NCBI GenBank assembly: GCA_910589415.1
Contig: OU342631.1
Location: forward strand, 3,844,001 to 3,908,000
Direction: 5' to 3'
Source of the DNA: Malachius bipustulatus
Lineage: Eukaryota > Arthropoda > Insecta > Coleoptera > Melyridae
DNA: 64,000 nucleotides
The notes beneath the pieces are model-generated. The model was given only the letters and a program-made list of their open reading frames with translations, did no database searches and was not told the DNA's origin. Both the position numbers and the translations under genes were made by a program. The stretch's first letter is position 1; each line of letters opens with the position of its first letter. Shown in pieces: positions 49,296-60,051 of the stretch.

Positions 49296-50081
49296 TACAG
49301 GTTGAGATAATCGTACCGAATAAAGGGGATTCTATTATAACTTTTAAAGCTGTATAACATAACAGAATGAAAACAACCCCCACTTCAATATCCCCTGAAT
49401 TATAGCCCCCACTCTTAAAAAAATGAATATCGCCCTGTATACTTTTGTATTTTCAAAACAAATATTTTCGCTATTCAGCTGTTGTTTCAGTTTCAAAATT
49501 GGTTCAGAAATAACAAAGAAAAGGATCATCAAGGTGATCATGACTTTTTATCTGAACTTGCTCTGAATGACTTTAGCTGTCAAAATTTATCAATAATTTG
49601 GTCATAGTTTTTAATTGGTAGGTGATAGTCATTATTAAGGTTCACGATAAAGTGTTTTGGCTGTTGTTTTATTTTTTTTTTAATTTCCCCATAAATCAGA
49701 ATTATTAAATAAATTGTTTGGATTTGAATTATAATAATGACCATCACCTGCCTGTTAAAAACTATGACTAAATTATTGATAAATTTTGACTGCTAAAGTC
49801 ATTCAGAGAAAGTTGAGATAAAAAGTCATGACCACATTGATGAACCTTTTCTTGATTATTTCTCAACAAATTTTTAATCTGAAAAAACAGCTGAATAGAG
49901 AATGGAATACTTGGTTTGGAAAAAGATATGAAAATATATACATGGTGCTATTAATTTTTTAAGGGGGGGGGGCTATAACTTTAGGGATGTTGAAGTGGGG
50001 GTTCTTTTCATGCTGTCAAGTTATACAGCTTTAAAAATTATAATAAAATCCCTTTATTCGGTTCGATTTTCTCAACCTGTA
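49296..50081. mobile_element. foldback element, about 345-bp arms, in ABCC intron 2
   Basis: The ends tacaggttgaga and tctcaacctgta pair. The arms continue through gggattctattataa, aagctgtataac, aacccccacttcaa, aaaagtcatgac, and ggtgatagtcattatt-type blocks to about 49642 and 49732. The loop is about 90 bp. No coding content. Confidence 0.8.
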
Positions 50082-50083
50082 CA

Positions 50084-50260
50084 CAGAGTGTCACTAAAAG
50101 GTACCACCAACGCTCTACGACAGATTCCCGAATACAAAATATGCCGATTTAACCAAAATTATCTATGTCCACAAAGGCACCCTTTTCAAGATACAGCCCT
50201 TAAAAGGGGGTAAATCAACTACACGTTTTCCAGAGTAAGTCAAAAAAGGATTTGAGAAAC
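50084..50260 (+). repeat. dispersed repeat 'aaaggtaccaccaacg', copy 2
   Basis: Directly follows the foldback element and matches 27203-27395 closely in the same orientation. Confidence 0.7.
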
Positions 50261-50553
50261 TTCAAAATTTCATCGCCTACTACGGTTGTTAAAATCGATA
50301 AACTGCCATAGTTTCACAAACATTGACATACAAGATGTTCCTGTTTTTGATGTCACGTCTCACTTTTTACTGCAGAACTTTTTTATTCGCACGCCACTGA
50401 TTGCTTCTATATTTTTTTATCCAAAAAATCACCACTCACGGGATTATGTGACCAAAACGTTGCTGTGTGTTGGTAGGTACATTGTACTGAAGAATTCCAA
50501 ACAGGACGAAACACGTGTGTACAATTTCCGCCTCTGCTCACAGCACAACATCA

Positions 50554-50588
50554 ATGAATGGCATGTTGTCTTACAACATGCCATTCAT
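50554..50588. repeat. perfect hairpin, 16-bp arms, 3-nt loop
   Basis: atgaatggcatgttgt and acaacatgccattcat, joined by ctt, just upstream of the second Penelope copy. Confidence 0.92.
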
Positions 50589-50635
50589 CTTTTGTCTAAA
50601 AAATAAAATCTCTAACCTTCCATTCCATTCTCATC

Positions 50636-51715
50636 AGTTTTGATGTCGTCTTCCGCTTCGCCCTGATGCCCATCGACGAGACTCTTTAATTTATCCAGGG
50701 CATCTCTATGCCAGTGACATTCAGGACTATACGATGTATCGTTTATGGAAAAAATTACACTGGTGTAAAATGAGAAAAGGCCCTGAAATAATTTCTTCTC
50801 AATGTCAACAGTATTCACCCCCGCGTTCAATTCACAGTAAAATTGACGGAAAACTACTATTTTTAAATCTTCTCGTTAACAGAAATGCAAATGGCATCTT
50901 GGGGCACAGGGTCTACCGAAACCGCCATAAATAGGTCGGTATTTACAAACAAGCTCCAATCATCAACCATGTCAAAACGGTTGACATGGTTGATGATTGG
51001 AGCTTGTGCTATCCCGCGTTTGTCATGCCCAACAGCTTTCACAAGCGCTCACCCATATAGATCGTGTTCTGCAGGCGAATGGCTAAACCGTTCAATAAGT
51101 TAAAAGGGCGTTACGGTATAAGATACAACAACCTACGGTACCCAGCGAACAACCATCAAGAGTTTTGGGAGTTGCGTTTCTTCCAACCTCAGGAACCTCG
51201 CCAATCGAACTGGAAATTGACGTCAAAACCATCTTTAAGCCTACTTAATAAGTTCGCAATATCCTCCATTCAGCGAAAGACTCTATCGATCCCCTTACTT
51301 CTGCTGGAGATTATAGAATACCTACTATGCTCAGGTTCTGTGTACATCGAGATCACCAAACGCATCGTTAACACCTGTGCAGTCGAACACAAGAGAAACT
51401 GCGTCGCATGGAGACTAAACAACATAATAAGTCAGATGTCGCAGAGCATGCTTTCCTTCATGATAGCCACTACATAATATGTTACAAGAAGCGACTGAAA
51501 TCCTGTCCACCACGTCACACTATTATACTCGTGTGAATATGCAGAGGATTTGGCATCTGGCTGACTCGGAGCGCCCGACCGTTGCGAGGGCGGAGATAGC
51601 TAGTAAAAAGGGATATGACGTCATCGGGTCATAGATAGGAGCGTTTTTCCAGTAGTCCAGTAAGTTGCCAGTGAACACGAGAAGCATCGTTAGCGCACAA
51701 GTAACCGCTTTTGAA
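50636..51715 (+). mobile_element. Penelope-like element, copy 2, decayed
   Basis: From 50636 it reads SFDVVFRFALMPIDETL, then, across stops, VNSIHPRVQFT, KIDGKLLFLNLLVNRN, GILGHRVYR, and near 51330-51400 the GIY-YIG end (SVYIEITKRIVNTC, VEHKRN). After a frameshift come SDVAEHAFLHDSHY and EILSTTSHYYTR. The nucleotide tail gagatagctagta..atgacgtcatcgggtcatagataggagc, then agtgaacacgag, matches the 3' tail of the 1.1-3.7 kb copy. The YVDD block is lost. It lies in intron 2 of the ABCC gene, sense-oriented, truncated at both ends. Confidence 0.78.
50949..51007. repeat. perfect palindrome, 27-bp arms, inside the second Penelope copy
   Basis: Arms 50949-50975 (starting acaagctccaatcatcaacc) and 50981-51007 are exact complements with a 5-nt loop (aacgg). 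Confidence 0.93.
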
Positions 51716-52604
51716 TAATATACAAGTAAAAATTGTATATTACACACGAGAAAAAAGTGCGATTTTAGCTCTCGATGTGTTTGTCCCCTCCGCTAAACGC
51801 GTCGGGGACGAAATCACATCTCGAGCTAAAATCTATCACTTTTTTCTCTTGTATAATAAATAACTATTTATGTCAAATCAGTTTGACTTTATGTCTTTGT
51901 TCTAATTGTTTTGCCTATTTACGTGCAGTGACAGTATCAAAATATTGGAAAAGCATTTGATAAAAAAGGAATCTTATTTGACAAAAGAGGAATTTGAATA
52001 GAAAAATCACACTGACGTTTGATAAATGAGAAAAGCATTTGACAAATTAGTAAAAGCAATTGACAAAAGACGAAAACCAAAAGAAAAAGACTGTAAATCA
52101 TTCAACCAACGGCAAAAATTAATAAAAAATATTTTGTCATTGTCCTTGGATTTGTATCCTCTTTATACGGAATTAATATTTAAAGTTGGAACAAACATAA
52201 TATATATACCTATTTTAAGTAGACATAATCAAACGACCATTAGATACTGTGTACAATACGTCCAAAATAAGTTGGCCGTTTGAGGAGGGAGTATTTTGCC
52301 TTTTACCTGCAATATCTGGAAAACTTTTACAAATTATTAACTGGACTACCTATACCTTGCTATAGCCACGCCTGAAATCTGCAATGACCAATACAGCACA
52401 TTTCTAATACAACCCGTATTCAACAGTATAATTCACAGAACCAGAGGCCAAGTTATTCTGGTCCTATTGTACATAATTATTATTGTTCTAATTGCCCACT
52501 AGAATATTTTACAAAAAATACTTTAGAAGCATTTTTTAAATTTAATCTTACTTAATAGTCATTTATATCATACAAATATACATAATGTGAGTCTACTACT
52601 TTTA
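51716..52604. other. ABCC intron 2, no gene seen
   Basis: An imperfect inverted pair occurs near 51750-51850 (agaaaaaagtgcgattttagctcgatg type, facing catctcgagctaaaatc..cacttttttctc). A run of Lys-rich open frame at 52026-52283 has no motif. Confidence 0.4.
51742..51854. repeat. inverted repeat, about 35-bp imperfect arms
   Basis: acacgagaaaaaagtgcga, then ttttagctcgatgtg-like, faces catctcgagctaaaatc and cacttttttctcttgt. Centre near 51798. Confidence 0.6.
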
Positions 52605-53535
52605 TACAGGGTGATTCAGTCGTGATGAACGAAAAGAAGCAGGGTGATAGAGGACCTCAATACGCATCGATCTAACCCCCATATGTGTGATCGGAAAATT
52701 GATGATTTGGGAGTTATCAACATTTAAGTCTGTTTCCTGAAGAACCTGATTTTCCAAAGACAGTGTGTCAGTGTCATGCTGGCTTAACAGCTCGGTTTAG
52801 CTTGATGAAATTTTCCAAAGATGTAGTTAAATAATGAGTCTATCACATCGTGTGTAAGCTTCCCCAATGCAAGGGACACAATTAGAAGAAAAAAAAATCA
52901 TAAAAAATTATTGAAGAGGAAAAATTTTATTTTACCTTAATTAACAACGCTCCTGTTAAAAAATTAAATTTTGGGGGCAATTTATTTTTGGCACATGTTT
53001 CAAAAACTTCTCTGTTCAATTGGCAATCTAGCCTACAAATTTCAATCAGCTAGTTCTATAGCTTCTTTTGTTCTATCAATATTTTACATTTAAAAACTGT
53101 TTACAATGCTGCGACATGTAATTGCATCTGAACATTAAACATAGCGTTTTTCCTTTTGCCCATTAATATTATGGAAATTTATGTAAAGACTAGCTGAATG
53201 AATTTTGTTGGGTAGATTGCCAATTGAACAGAGAAGTTTTTGAAACATGTGTCAAAAAAAATTTGGTGTGTCCCTTGCATTGGGGAAGCTTACACACGAT
53301 GTGATAGACTCATTATTTGACTACATCTTTGGAAAATTTCATCAAGCTAAACCGAGCTGTTAAGCCAGCATGACACACTGTCTTTGTAAAATCAGGTTCT
53401 TCAGGAAATAGACTTAAATGATGATAACTCCCAAACTATCAATTTTCTGATCACACATATGGGGTTAGATCCATGCTTATTGAGGTCCTCTATCACCCTG
53501 CTTCGTTTGATCCATCATGACTGAATCATCCTGTA
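52605..53535. mobile_element. foldback element, arms over 270 bp, ending 200 bp before ABCC exon 3
   Basis: The ends tacagggtgattcagtcgtgat and atcatgactgaatcatcctgta pair. The arms continue through tagaggacctcaata, tcaggttcttcaggaaa, agctcggtttagcttgatga and cccttgcattggggaagctt blocks. An inner pair (tttcaaaaacttctctgttc / gaacagagaagtttttgaaa) extends the fold to about 53070 and 53165. Confidence 0.85.
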
Positions 53536-53735
53536 TAGGGTCCGTAAAAGCAGATGCTAAGTGTGCAATTATTTCCTTCGATCGGTACCACATTTTTTAT
53601 TATGTATCGTATGGTAGACTGATGAGCCTCAATCAAGGCGAAACGGTGCGGTCTCTGTATATTATGTGTCTATCGGAGGACTTAATTACTCTTATTTTTC
53701 CTATATCGAAATATTTTGTTTGACTTTTATTTCAG

Positions 53736-54166
53736 GGTGTTGCAGCCAACTTTTCTGAATTGGCTGTTGGCGTATTATAAACCAAACCAAACGGAAATTA
53801 CGAAACCAAATGCTTATTTGTATGCTACAGGACTCGTAATGTGTTCCCTACTCAACGCCTTGATGTTCCATTCCTACATGATGGCCTCGAGCCATTTGGG
53901 TATGAAAATTCGAGTTGCCTGCTGTTCTTTGATTTATAGAAAAGCTCTAAACTTGACGCAAGCAGCACTTCGACAGACAGCAGTTGGACAAATAGTTAAC
54001 CTACTCTCAAATGACGTCATGAGGTTCGAGAGGTCCTTCTTGTATATTCATTACATTTGGATCGCCCCTATTGAAACTGTTGTTTGCGCTTACCTCATGT
54101 ATCTTCATATGGGTGTGTCCGCAATTATTGGAGTGGTAGTTATGGTGTCTTTCGTACCTTTGCAAG
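53736..54166 (+). CDS. ABCC transporter gene 2, exon 3 (first transmembrane domain)
   Basis: The acceptor is tatttcag|GGTG and the donor GCAAG|GTAAT. It encodes about residues 107-250: VLQPTFLNWLLAYY, ATGLVMCSLLNALMFHSYMM, HLGMKIRVACCSLIYRKALN, TAVGQIVNLLSNDVMRFERS, then two more hydrophobic helices ending FVPLQG. The G-M-K-x-R-V-A-x-C-S-L-I-Y-R-K-x-L and V-N-L-L-S-N-D-V blocks are the intracellular loop hallmarks of ABCC transmembrane domain 1. The 5.5 kb intron before it carries a Penelope copy and two foldback elements. The 8.2 kb intron after it carries the Bel/Pao element. Confidence 0.92.
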
Positions 54167-55012
54167 GTAATTATTAGAAATCGTAACAGGTCTTTGATGT
54201 AAAGCTTTTGCAAGGTTTTTACAATTTCACGTATATGGTGAGCCAACAGTATAGTTGCTGCGATTCAAGACTTAGTACCTACACAGCATCAAACGTAGTT
54301 ACTAAGACCAGATAATCAGACATGATTATTGTTTTCTTACTCTTTTTTAACTGCATGACAATTTTTTAATTTTTTAAGTTTTTGAATTTTTACCCTCACT
54401 ACTGAAATATGACCAGCTTCTGGTTTTTAGTTTCCGCATTTTTAGACTTTCGCCGAAATCAAAGTTACTTTTGGAAACTCCTCTTCAGTTACAACTTTCG
54501 TATTGAAGGTCAGTTTTTATCTCTGTTGGGTCCAAAAAGGCGGTTTAGCAATTTTTTTTTCTGTAAGTTGTGCTGGCTTAAATGTATTTTCATGCCTCTT
54601 TGGCAATTTTGGATCCCACAAAGAAAAAAACTGGGCTTAAAACTGTCGATAAAAAGTTTCCAAAATTAGTTTCAGTTTGGTCGAAAAGTAAAAAATGTTT
54701 CATCTTGACGAGAAGTAAAAATATGCCCTTTACCGTTGTCGAGTTGATACACCCTATTTAAATTTTGTATTTATCTATTAGGTACGTACATAAAATTTGG
54801 AACATAATTCATACATTCGTTATACAGAGGGATGCATAAAAACAGTTAAAACCTGTAACACCCAGTTTTAATCCGATTTTAAAAATTCTGAAGCCCTATT
54901 GAATGACTCAGAGCCGGCTACAAACTGACTGCAAAATGCCATTATCTTGATCGAAACTGATCGAAATACTTCTCTTCTGAGTAACGATTGTCAATGTTTT
55001 TTCTTTTAATGG
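54167..55012. other. ABCC intron 3, 5' part, no gene seen
   Basis: No motif recognised. The last bases, ttttaatgg, are the left copy of the Bel/Pao target site. Confidence 0.4.
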
Positions 55013-55570
55013 TGTTACGTCCTTGGTGAATAATCGATTCGTATTCTCTAAGACACCACCGTTTCCTACCCCTTCCTATCCCTTTACACATCGGGACGAA
55101 GGAGAAGGACACCTGACCGGACAGGACCACACATAGAGAGAAGAGTCGAGGTTTAACATCGAGAGAGGAAAGAGCCCGACATAGTGCCGTTCGTACCAGA
55201 CTCGTCGATGCTGGTGTTACGGGAACGGGATACCTAGTTCTTTAATTAAATAAGGAAGCGGTATAAAGTAGTGGAACAATCGTGGGTATAGTGGAGCAAA
55301 GTGAACAATAATAATAGTTACAACATCTCGCAAATTAAAACAAGTGCCCCTTTAGTCGGACAAGACACAAGGTCAGTAATTTCGATAATTATTAATTAAT
55401 TGTGTTCCTGTCAATCATTGGCAATTATAGCCTGGTCCTTCCCTAAATTTTGATCCTGTCACCGTGGCGATTCGTCATTACCATCGCGGCATCGAGCCGC
55501 ATTAATTTAGCCCCTTTCAGGATCGAATCGCGTCGTTAATATTTTTAGGCTCTTTGACGCGGAGTTAACA
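55013..55570 (+). repeat. 5' LTR of the Bel/Pao element
   Basis: 558 bp, begins TGTTACGTCC and ends GAGTTAACA. Matches 60052-60609 base for base as far as I can read. Confidence 0.95.
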
Positions 55571-55576
55571 TTTTTT

Positions 55577-55595
55577 TGGTCCCTCCGTAGTCGGA
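55577..55595 (+). promoter_or_regulatory. candidate primer-binding site
   Basis: tggtccctccgtagtcgga begins seven bases after the 5' LTR with TGG, the complement of a tRNA CCA end. I cannot name the tRNA. Confidence 0.5.
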
Positions 55596-55850
55596 TAGGA
55601 AAGCTCGTGGAAATATAGTTCATTAATTGGTTGCATCATTTGTTTGAAATTAGTTTCTCACTCACTGTGTTAAGGTAGCCTGTTTGTAGGTCAAAGGATT
55701 CGAAATAGTCGATCCAAAGGACGCCAGACGGCATTTTCACCCATTCCACTAATTTTACTCCATTCTCACCTCACTCCACTTCTTCGTTCGTTGCAGGTGT
55801 TCGTTTTAAAAACCTCTGTAATAGTTGAAATATTTTCTCTCTGAATTCGC

Positions 55851-56275
55851 AGGGCAGAATATTGATTTTTGCATTCACGGTATACTGGGTACACTCGGTA
55901 TCTTAAGTATTGTTTTTGGTGAATTCGAATTCAATAATTTATTTTCAACTCGATATTAAATAAGTAACTTTCACTTGGTTAGGTACTTATTTTTGGTATT
56001 GCTCATCGTTCGTTGTTGTTGTATTTTTACAGGTTTTTAACGAATAACCCTTTTTCGTTGTTACAGGGAAAATATTGATTTTTGTATTCACGGTATACCT
56101 ACTGGGTACACTCGGTATCTCAAGTATTGTTTTTTGGTGAATTTCAAAGTCAATTTATTTTCAACTCGTTTTTAAATAAGTAACCTTCACTTGGTTAGGT
56201 ACTTATTTTTAGTTATTGTTCGTATTTCGTTGTCGTTGTATTTTTTACAGGTGTAAAAAATAACCCTTATTCGTT
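55851..56275 (+). repeat. tandem duplication in the Bel/Pao leader, about 213-bp unit
   Basis: Two imperfect copies (about 55851-56063 and 56064-56275) share ttcacggtatac, tgggtacactcggtatct, tcacttggttaggtacttat and the end ttacaggt..aaaataaccc. Confidence 0.85.
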
Positions 56276-56311
56276 TATTGCTTTAGTGTTTTGTTGATAC
56301 TCTTTAGCAAA

Positions 56312-59300
56312 ATGTCCAACACTTTGGTCGGAGCAAACGCTTCTGTTTCGAAGTTTTTGACTCGTTTGAACTCGATTCTGACAGTAGTTTCAGCACCCAT
56401 TGATGAAAAGTCGCGTTTTATTGTCCTGGCTGCATGCGACAGCGCTTCAGATTTGTACAATCAGGTGCAGGAGGTTGATAGAAATATCCTGATTACGGTT
56501 GAGTCGGCAGATAAGAGTGCTTTGGTCGTAGATGTGTCATCGGAGATTTGGAAATCATACTCGGGACTACTTATCGAAGTTGATTCGGTTTATTTTCAGA
56601 TTAGAGCGGTTCAATTGTCGTTGGAATCGACTCAGGATACGGTGGTGAAATCACGTCATGGTTCGAGTGAATCGTTAAATAGTCGACAGTCTGGTGCTCC
56701 CGCGCTACCCCCCTCTGCAAGTTCACATGTGAAATTGCCTCGTATCGGTATACCTACTTTTAATGATTCGTTGAATGTCGCAGATCGTCGTTTGCTCGCT
56801 TTGGAGAGACGATTGTCGAGGTTGCCTCACATTAGAGACATGTATGTAGAGTTTATGAAAGATTATTTGGAGGCTGGGCACATGTCGTTGGTGCCATTGG
56901 AGTCGGAATCTGCAAACTCTTATTACATTCCGCATCATTGCGTTTTTAAAGACCCTGGTGTTTCGATGTCTTCTGATGTGTCTTCGCTCGCCCCAGTATC
57001 GTCGAAAATTCGTGTCGTGTTCGACGCCTCGGCCAAAGCATCGAACAATCTTTCGTTAAATGATACCTTGTTGATTGGTCCGAAGTTGCAAAATGACATC
57101 ACTAGTGTTTTGCTTCGTTTTCGAGAGAACAAATTCGTGTTCACTTGTGACATTAGGCAGATGTATCGGCAAATTTTAGTTGGAGATTCACATCGACAGT
57201 ATCAATTAATTCGTTGGCGTTTTTCAGAAAAGGATCCTATTCGAAGTTACAAATTGAACACTGTAACTTATGGTGTTTCGTCCTCGCCATATTTGGCCAT
57301 TAGGTGCTTGTTACAATTAGCTCAAGAAAATTCTGAGAAGTTTCCTCTCGCTTCGAAAGCCATTCGTCTCGGGCTTTATGTCGATGATTTTGCCATTGGG
57401 GCAAATCAAATCGAGGAAACCTTGGAGTTGAGAAATCAGCTCATTTCGCTATTGCAATTGGGACAATTTGAGTTGCGGAAATGGTCTGCTAACAATCCAC
57501 AATTGCTTCAGGATCTGCCGGTTGAACATTGTCAACAGCAGTCATCCAACTTTGATTCGGAATCGGACTTTTCGGTGAAAATTCTTGGCCTTCAGTGGCA
57601 ATCGGCTACTGATTCGTTTTCGTTCATGGTTAAGTCCATAGATTCACCTTGTACTAAGAGAAGCATTCTCTCAGAAGTCGCTAAGATCTATGACCCGTTG
57701 GGTTTCTTGTGCCCATTGACCTTTATGGCAAAACGAGTCATTCAACATTTGTGGTATCTCGGGCTGGATTGGGATGAAGATCCACCAGCTGATGTTGTCG
57801 AAAAGTGGAATCGATATAAGTCCACTCTTCATGTTTTATCCAAGTTGACAATCCCTAGGTGCTTGGTTCCCGAAGGATCTTTCGTGTCGTGTCAACTGCA
57901 CGCATTTTGTGATGCGTCGACTGCAGGTTATGCGGGTGTGGTGTATTATCGTTTCGAGGACGCCGATGGCAATGTGCAGGTTCGTTTCGTTACTGCCAAG
58001 TCTCGTGTTGCTCCGCTCAAACCACTCTCCGTTCCACGGCTGGAATTGTGTGCCGCAGTCTTACTATCAGATCTCGTTTCGTTCGTCCTTGAACAAGGTC
58101 CTCAATCCATTGTTGTTGATAAGGTTTTCGCTTGGAGTGACTCTTCGGTCGCTCTATCCTGGATCAAGTCGTCTCCACATCGGTGGAAGACTTTTGTTTC
58201 GAATCGTGTCGTCCACATTCAGGATCGAATTCCTCCGGATTGTTGGAATCATGTACGTTCAGGTGACAACCCAGCGGACGTCGCGTCTCGGGGCTTGTTA
58301 CCAGAGGAGTTAGTCGGGGCTTCCGCATGGTGGGCGGGGCCTGAATTCCTCAGATTGCCGCTGGAATCTTGGCCAGCACTCTTTCCCATTGCTCCCACTT
58401 CTGATGTTGAACTGGAGAAAAGGAATATTGTTTTGTTCGCTACGATAGAGATTTCGGATGTCGATGTTTTGTTGAAAAGATTTTCTTCTTTGAGGAAAAT
58501 TCAGGGTATTATCGCTCGTTGTTTTCGTTTCACTAACAATTGTCGTGCTGTCAATAGGACCACTGGTGCATTGAGTGTCTCTGAGTTGCATGCTGCTCTC
58601 ATGCACATTGTTAGAATTGTTCAATCTTCGGTCTTCTCTTCGGAATTGGAGAAAATTCGCTCTGGTAAACCATGTGCCAAGTACTTGCAGTCATTGTCGC
58701 CCTTTATTGATGATTTCGGTATTTTGCGAGTCGGGGGTCGACTGTTGCATTCGGGTTTAGCATTCGACGCTAAATATCCCGCATTGTTGCCAGGAAGGCA
58801 TAGGTTGGTTGAACTTTTGATTGATCAGATACATCGAGGTAATTTGCACCCAGGAGTGAACACTACTCATTATCTCCTTCAACAAAATTTTTGGATCCTG
58901 TCTGCTCGTAGGGTCATTCGTAGTTATTTGTCGAAATGCAATCGTTGCTTTCGCACTCGTCCCCTCTCGTTGGAGCCTCCCATGGGGAATTTACCTGTCG
59001 CTCGTGTCTCCCAATTGAAGCCTTTTAGTTGTGTCGGGGTCGATTATGGGGGACCCTTTCCTATTGTCTTGTCGAGGTATAGGGGTGTCAAAACTTCTAA
59101 AGCCTATTTATGTTTGTTCGTATGTTTCGCGACTCGCGCGATTCATCTCGAAATCGCTTCTGATTTATCGTCAGAGACTTTCCTGGCAGCTCTTAGGAGG
59201 TTTGTCGCTCGCCGCGGTCGCTGTAGTGACATCTACAGTGACTGTGGAACCAATTTCGTCGGAGCTAACAAGGAGCTCAACTCAAATTTGAAAATCGCCG

Positions 59301-59908
59301 CAGAAGGGGAAGGTATTCGATGGCACTTCAATCCACCCTCAGCTCCACACTTCGGTGGACTGTGGGAGAGCGGTGTTAAGTCCGTCAAAACACACATGGC
59401 CCGTGTTATTGGTGGTCAAATTTTGACTTATGAGGAGCTGAACACCTTCATCGTTCAGATCGAGGCCGTCTTGAATTCGCGCCCCCTTTGCCCCATTAGT
59501 AGCGACCCCAACGATCTATCCGCGTTGACCCCTGGTCATTTTCTGACCTTGGAACCTCTGTCGTCGGTGCCGGATGTGAACTTGTCACATCTGAAGATTT
59601 CTCGTCTTTCTCGTTGGCAATTGGTGCAACGGATGCAACGTGATTTTTGGACACGTTGGAGGGCTGAATATCTTCATAATTTCCACCAGAGGAGTAAATG
59701 GTCGAAAACCCATTTGTTTGAGTCAACGGATATCGGTTCGTTGGTGTTGATAAAGGATGAATTGTTGTCTCCTTTGAAATGGGCTCTAGGAAGAATTGTT
59801 TCTCTGCACCCTGGTGCGGATGGTGTCGCCAGGGTTGCCTCGGTTCGTACGACCAAAGGTCTTTGTAAACGACCTCTGGTCAAACTTTGCCCGTTACCTA
59901 ACCAGTAA
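56312..59908 (+). CDS. Bel/Pao polyprotein: gag N-terminus fused to RT, RNase H and integrase; protease missing
   Basis: The first ATG (56312) opens 1198 codons without a stop. Residues 1-140 look like the helical start of Bel/Pao gag. At about 142-153, LPRIGIPTF, which normally leads into the rest of gag, runs straight into DSLNVADRRLLALERRL, the segment before RT. Then come RT with LYVDDF (YVDD 356-359); RNase H with FCDAS (Asp 534) and AWSDSS (Asp 610); the integrase HHCC zinc site starting at His 841; catalytic Asp 911 (VGVDYGG), Asp 977 (YSDCGTNF) and Glu 1019 (LWESGVK); and a C-terminal DUF5641-like domain with RWQLVQRMQRDFW and PLKWALGRI. Related polyproteins are usually around 1700 residues or more, so several hundred residues, including the zinc knuckle and the aspartic protease, appear deleted in frame. 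RT and integrase look intact. Confidence 0.9.
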   Translation: MSNTLVGANASVSKFLTRLNSILTVVSAPIDEKSRFIVLAACDSASDLYNQVQEVDRNILITVESADKSALVVDVSSEIWKSYSGLLIEVDSVYFQIRAVQLSLESTQDTVVKSRHGSSESLNSRQSGAPALPPSASSHVKLPRIGIPTFNDSLNVADRRLLALERRLSRLPHIRDMYVEFMKDYLEAGHMSLVPLESESANSYYIPHHCVFKDPGVSMSSDVSSLAPVSSKIRVVFDASAKASNNLSLNDTLLIGPKLQNDITSVLLRFRENKFVFTCDIRQMYRQILVGDSHRQYQLIRWRFSEKDPIRSYKLNTVTYGVSSSPYLAIRCLLQLAQENSEKFPLASKAIRLGLYVDDFAIGANQIEETLELRNQLISLLQLGQFELRKWSANNPQLLQDLPVEHCQQQSSNFDSESDFSVKILGLQWQSATDSFSFMVKSIDSPCTKRSILSEVAKIYDPLGFLCPLTFMAKRVIQHLWYLGLDWDEDPPADVVEKWNRYKSTLHVLSKLTIPRCLVPEGSFVSCQLHAFCDASTAGYAGVVYYRFEDADGNVQVRFVTAKSRVAPLKPLSVPRLELCAAVLLSDLVSFVLEQGPQSIVVDKVFAWSDSSVALSWIKSSPHRWKTFVSNRVVHIQDRIPPDCWNHVRSGDNPADVASRGLLPEELVGASAWWAGPEFLRLPLESWPALFPIAPTSDVELEKRNIVLFATIEISDVDVLLKRFSSLRKIQGIIARCFRFTNNCRAVNRTTGALSVSELHAALMHIVRIVQSSVFSSELEKIRSGKPCAKYLQSLSPFIDDFGILRVGGRLLHSGLAFDAKYPALLPGRHRLVELLIDQIHRGNLHPGVNTTHYLLQQNFWILSARRVIRSYLSKCNRCFRTRPLSLEPPMGNLPVARVSQLKPFSCVGVDYGGPFPIVLSRYRGVKTSKAYLCLFVCFATRAIHLEIASDLSSETFLAALRRFVARRGRCSDIYSDCGTNFVGANKELNSNLKIAAEGEGIRWHFNPPSAPHFGGLWESGVKSVKTHMARVIGGQILTYEELNTFIVQIEAVLNSRPLCPISSDPNDLSALTPGHFLTLEPLSSVPDVNLSHLKISRLSRWQLVQRMQRDFWTRWRAEYLHNFHQRSKWSKTHLFESTDIGSLVLIKDELLSPLKWALGRIVSLHPGADGVARVASVRTTKGLCKRPLVKLCPLPNQ

Positions 59909-59933
59909 CGGACTCAGGGAATTTCGTCCCTGA

Positions 59934-60003
59934 CTCGTTAGTTTCGTTTTCGTTAGTTTCGTTTTTGTCGTTAGTTTCGTTTTCGTTAGTTTCGCTTTTG
60001 GTT
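59934..60003 (+). repeat. short tandem repeat (gttagtttcgtttt)n before the 3' LTR
   Basis: About four imperfect copies of cgttagtttcgttttt. A modest purine run (ggtgggcgg, 60041-60049) directly before the LTR is the candidate polypurine tract. Confidence 0.8.
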
Positions 60004-60051
60004 CAATTTTCTGATAGCGGAAAATTCCTCCGGTAATTTTGGTGGGCGGTA

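Noticed and set aside
52026..52283. Lys-rich 85-codon frame in ABCC intron 2
   Set aside because: No motif, wrong region and composition typical of AT-rich intron sequence.
56291..56311. Start of the Bel/Pao frame before the first ATG
   Set aside because: The frame is open upstream only with TTG codons; the first ATG at 56312 has the better start context (gcaaaATGTCC).
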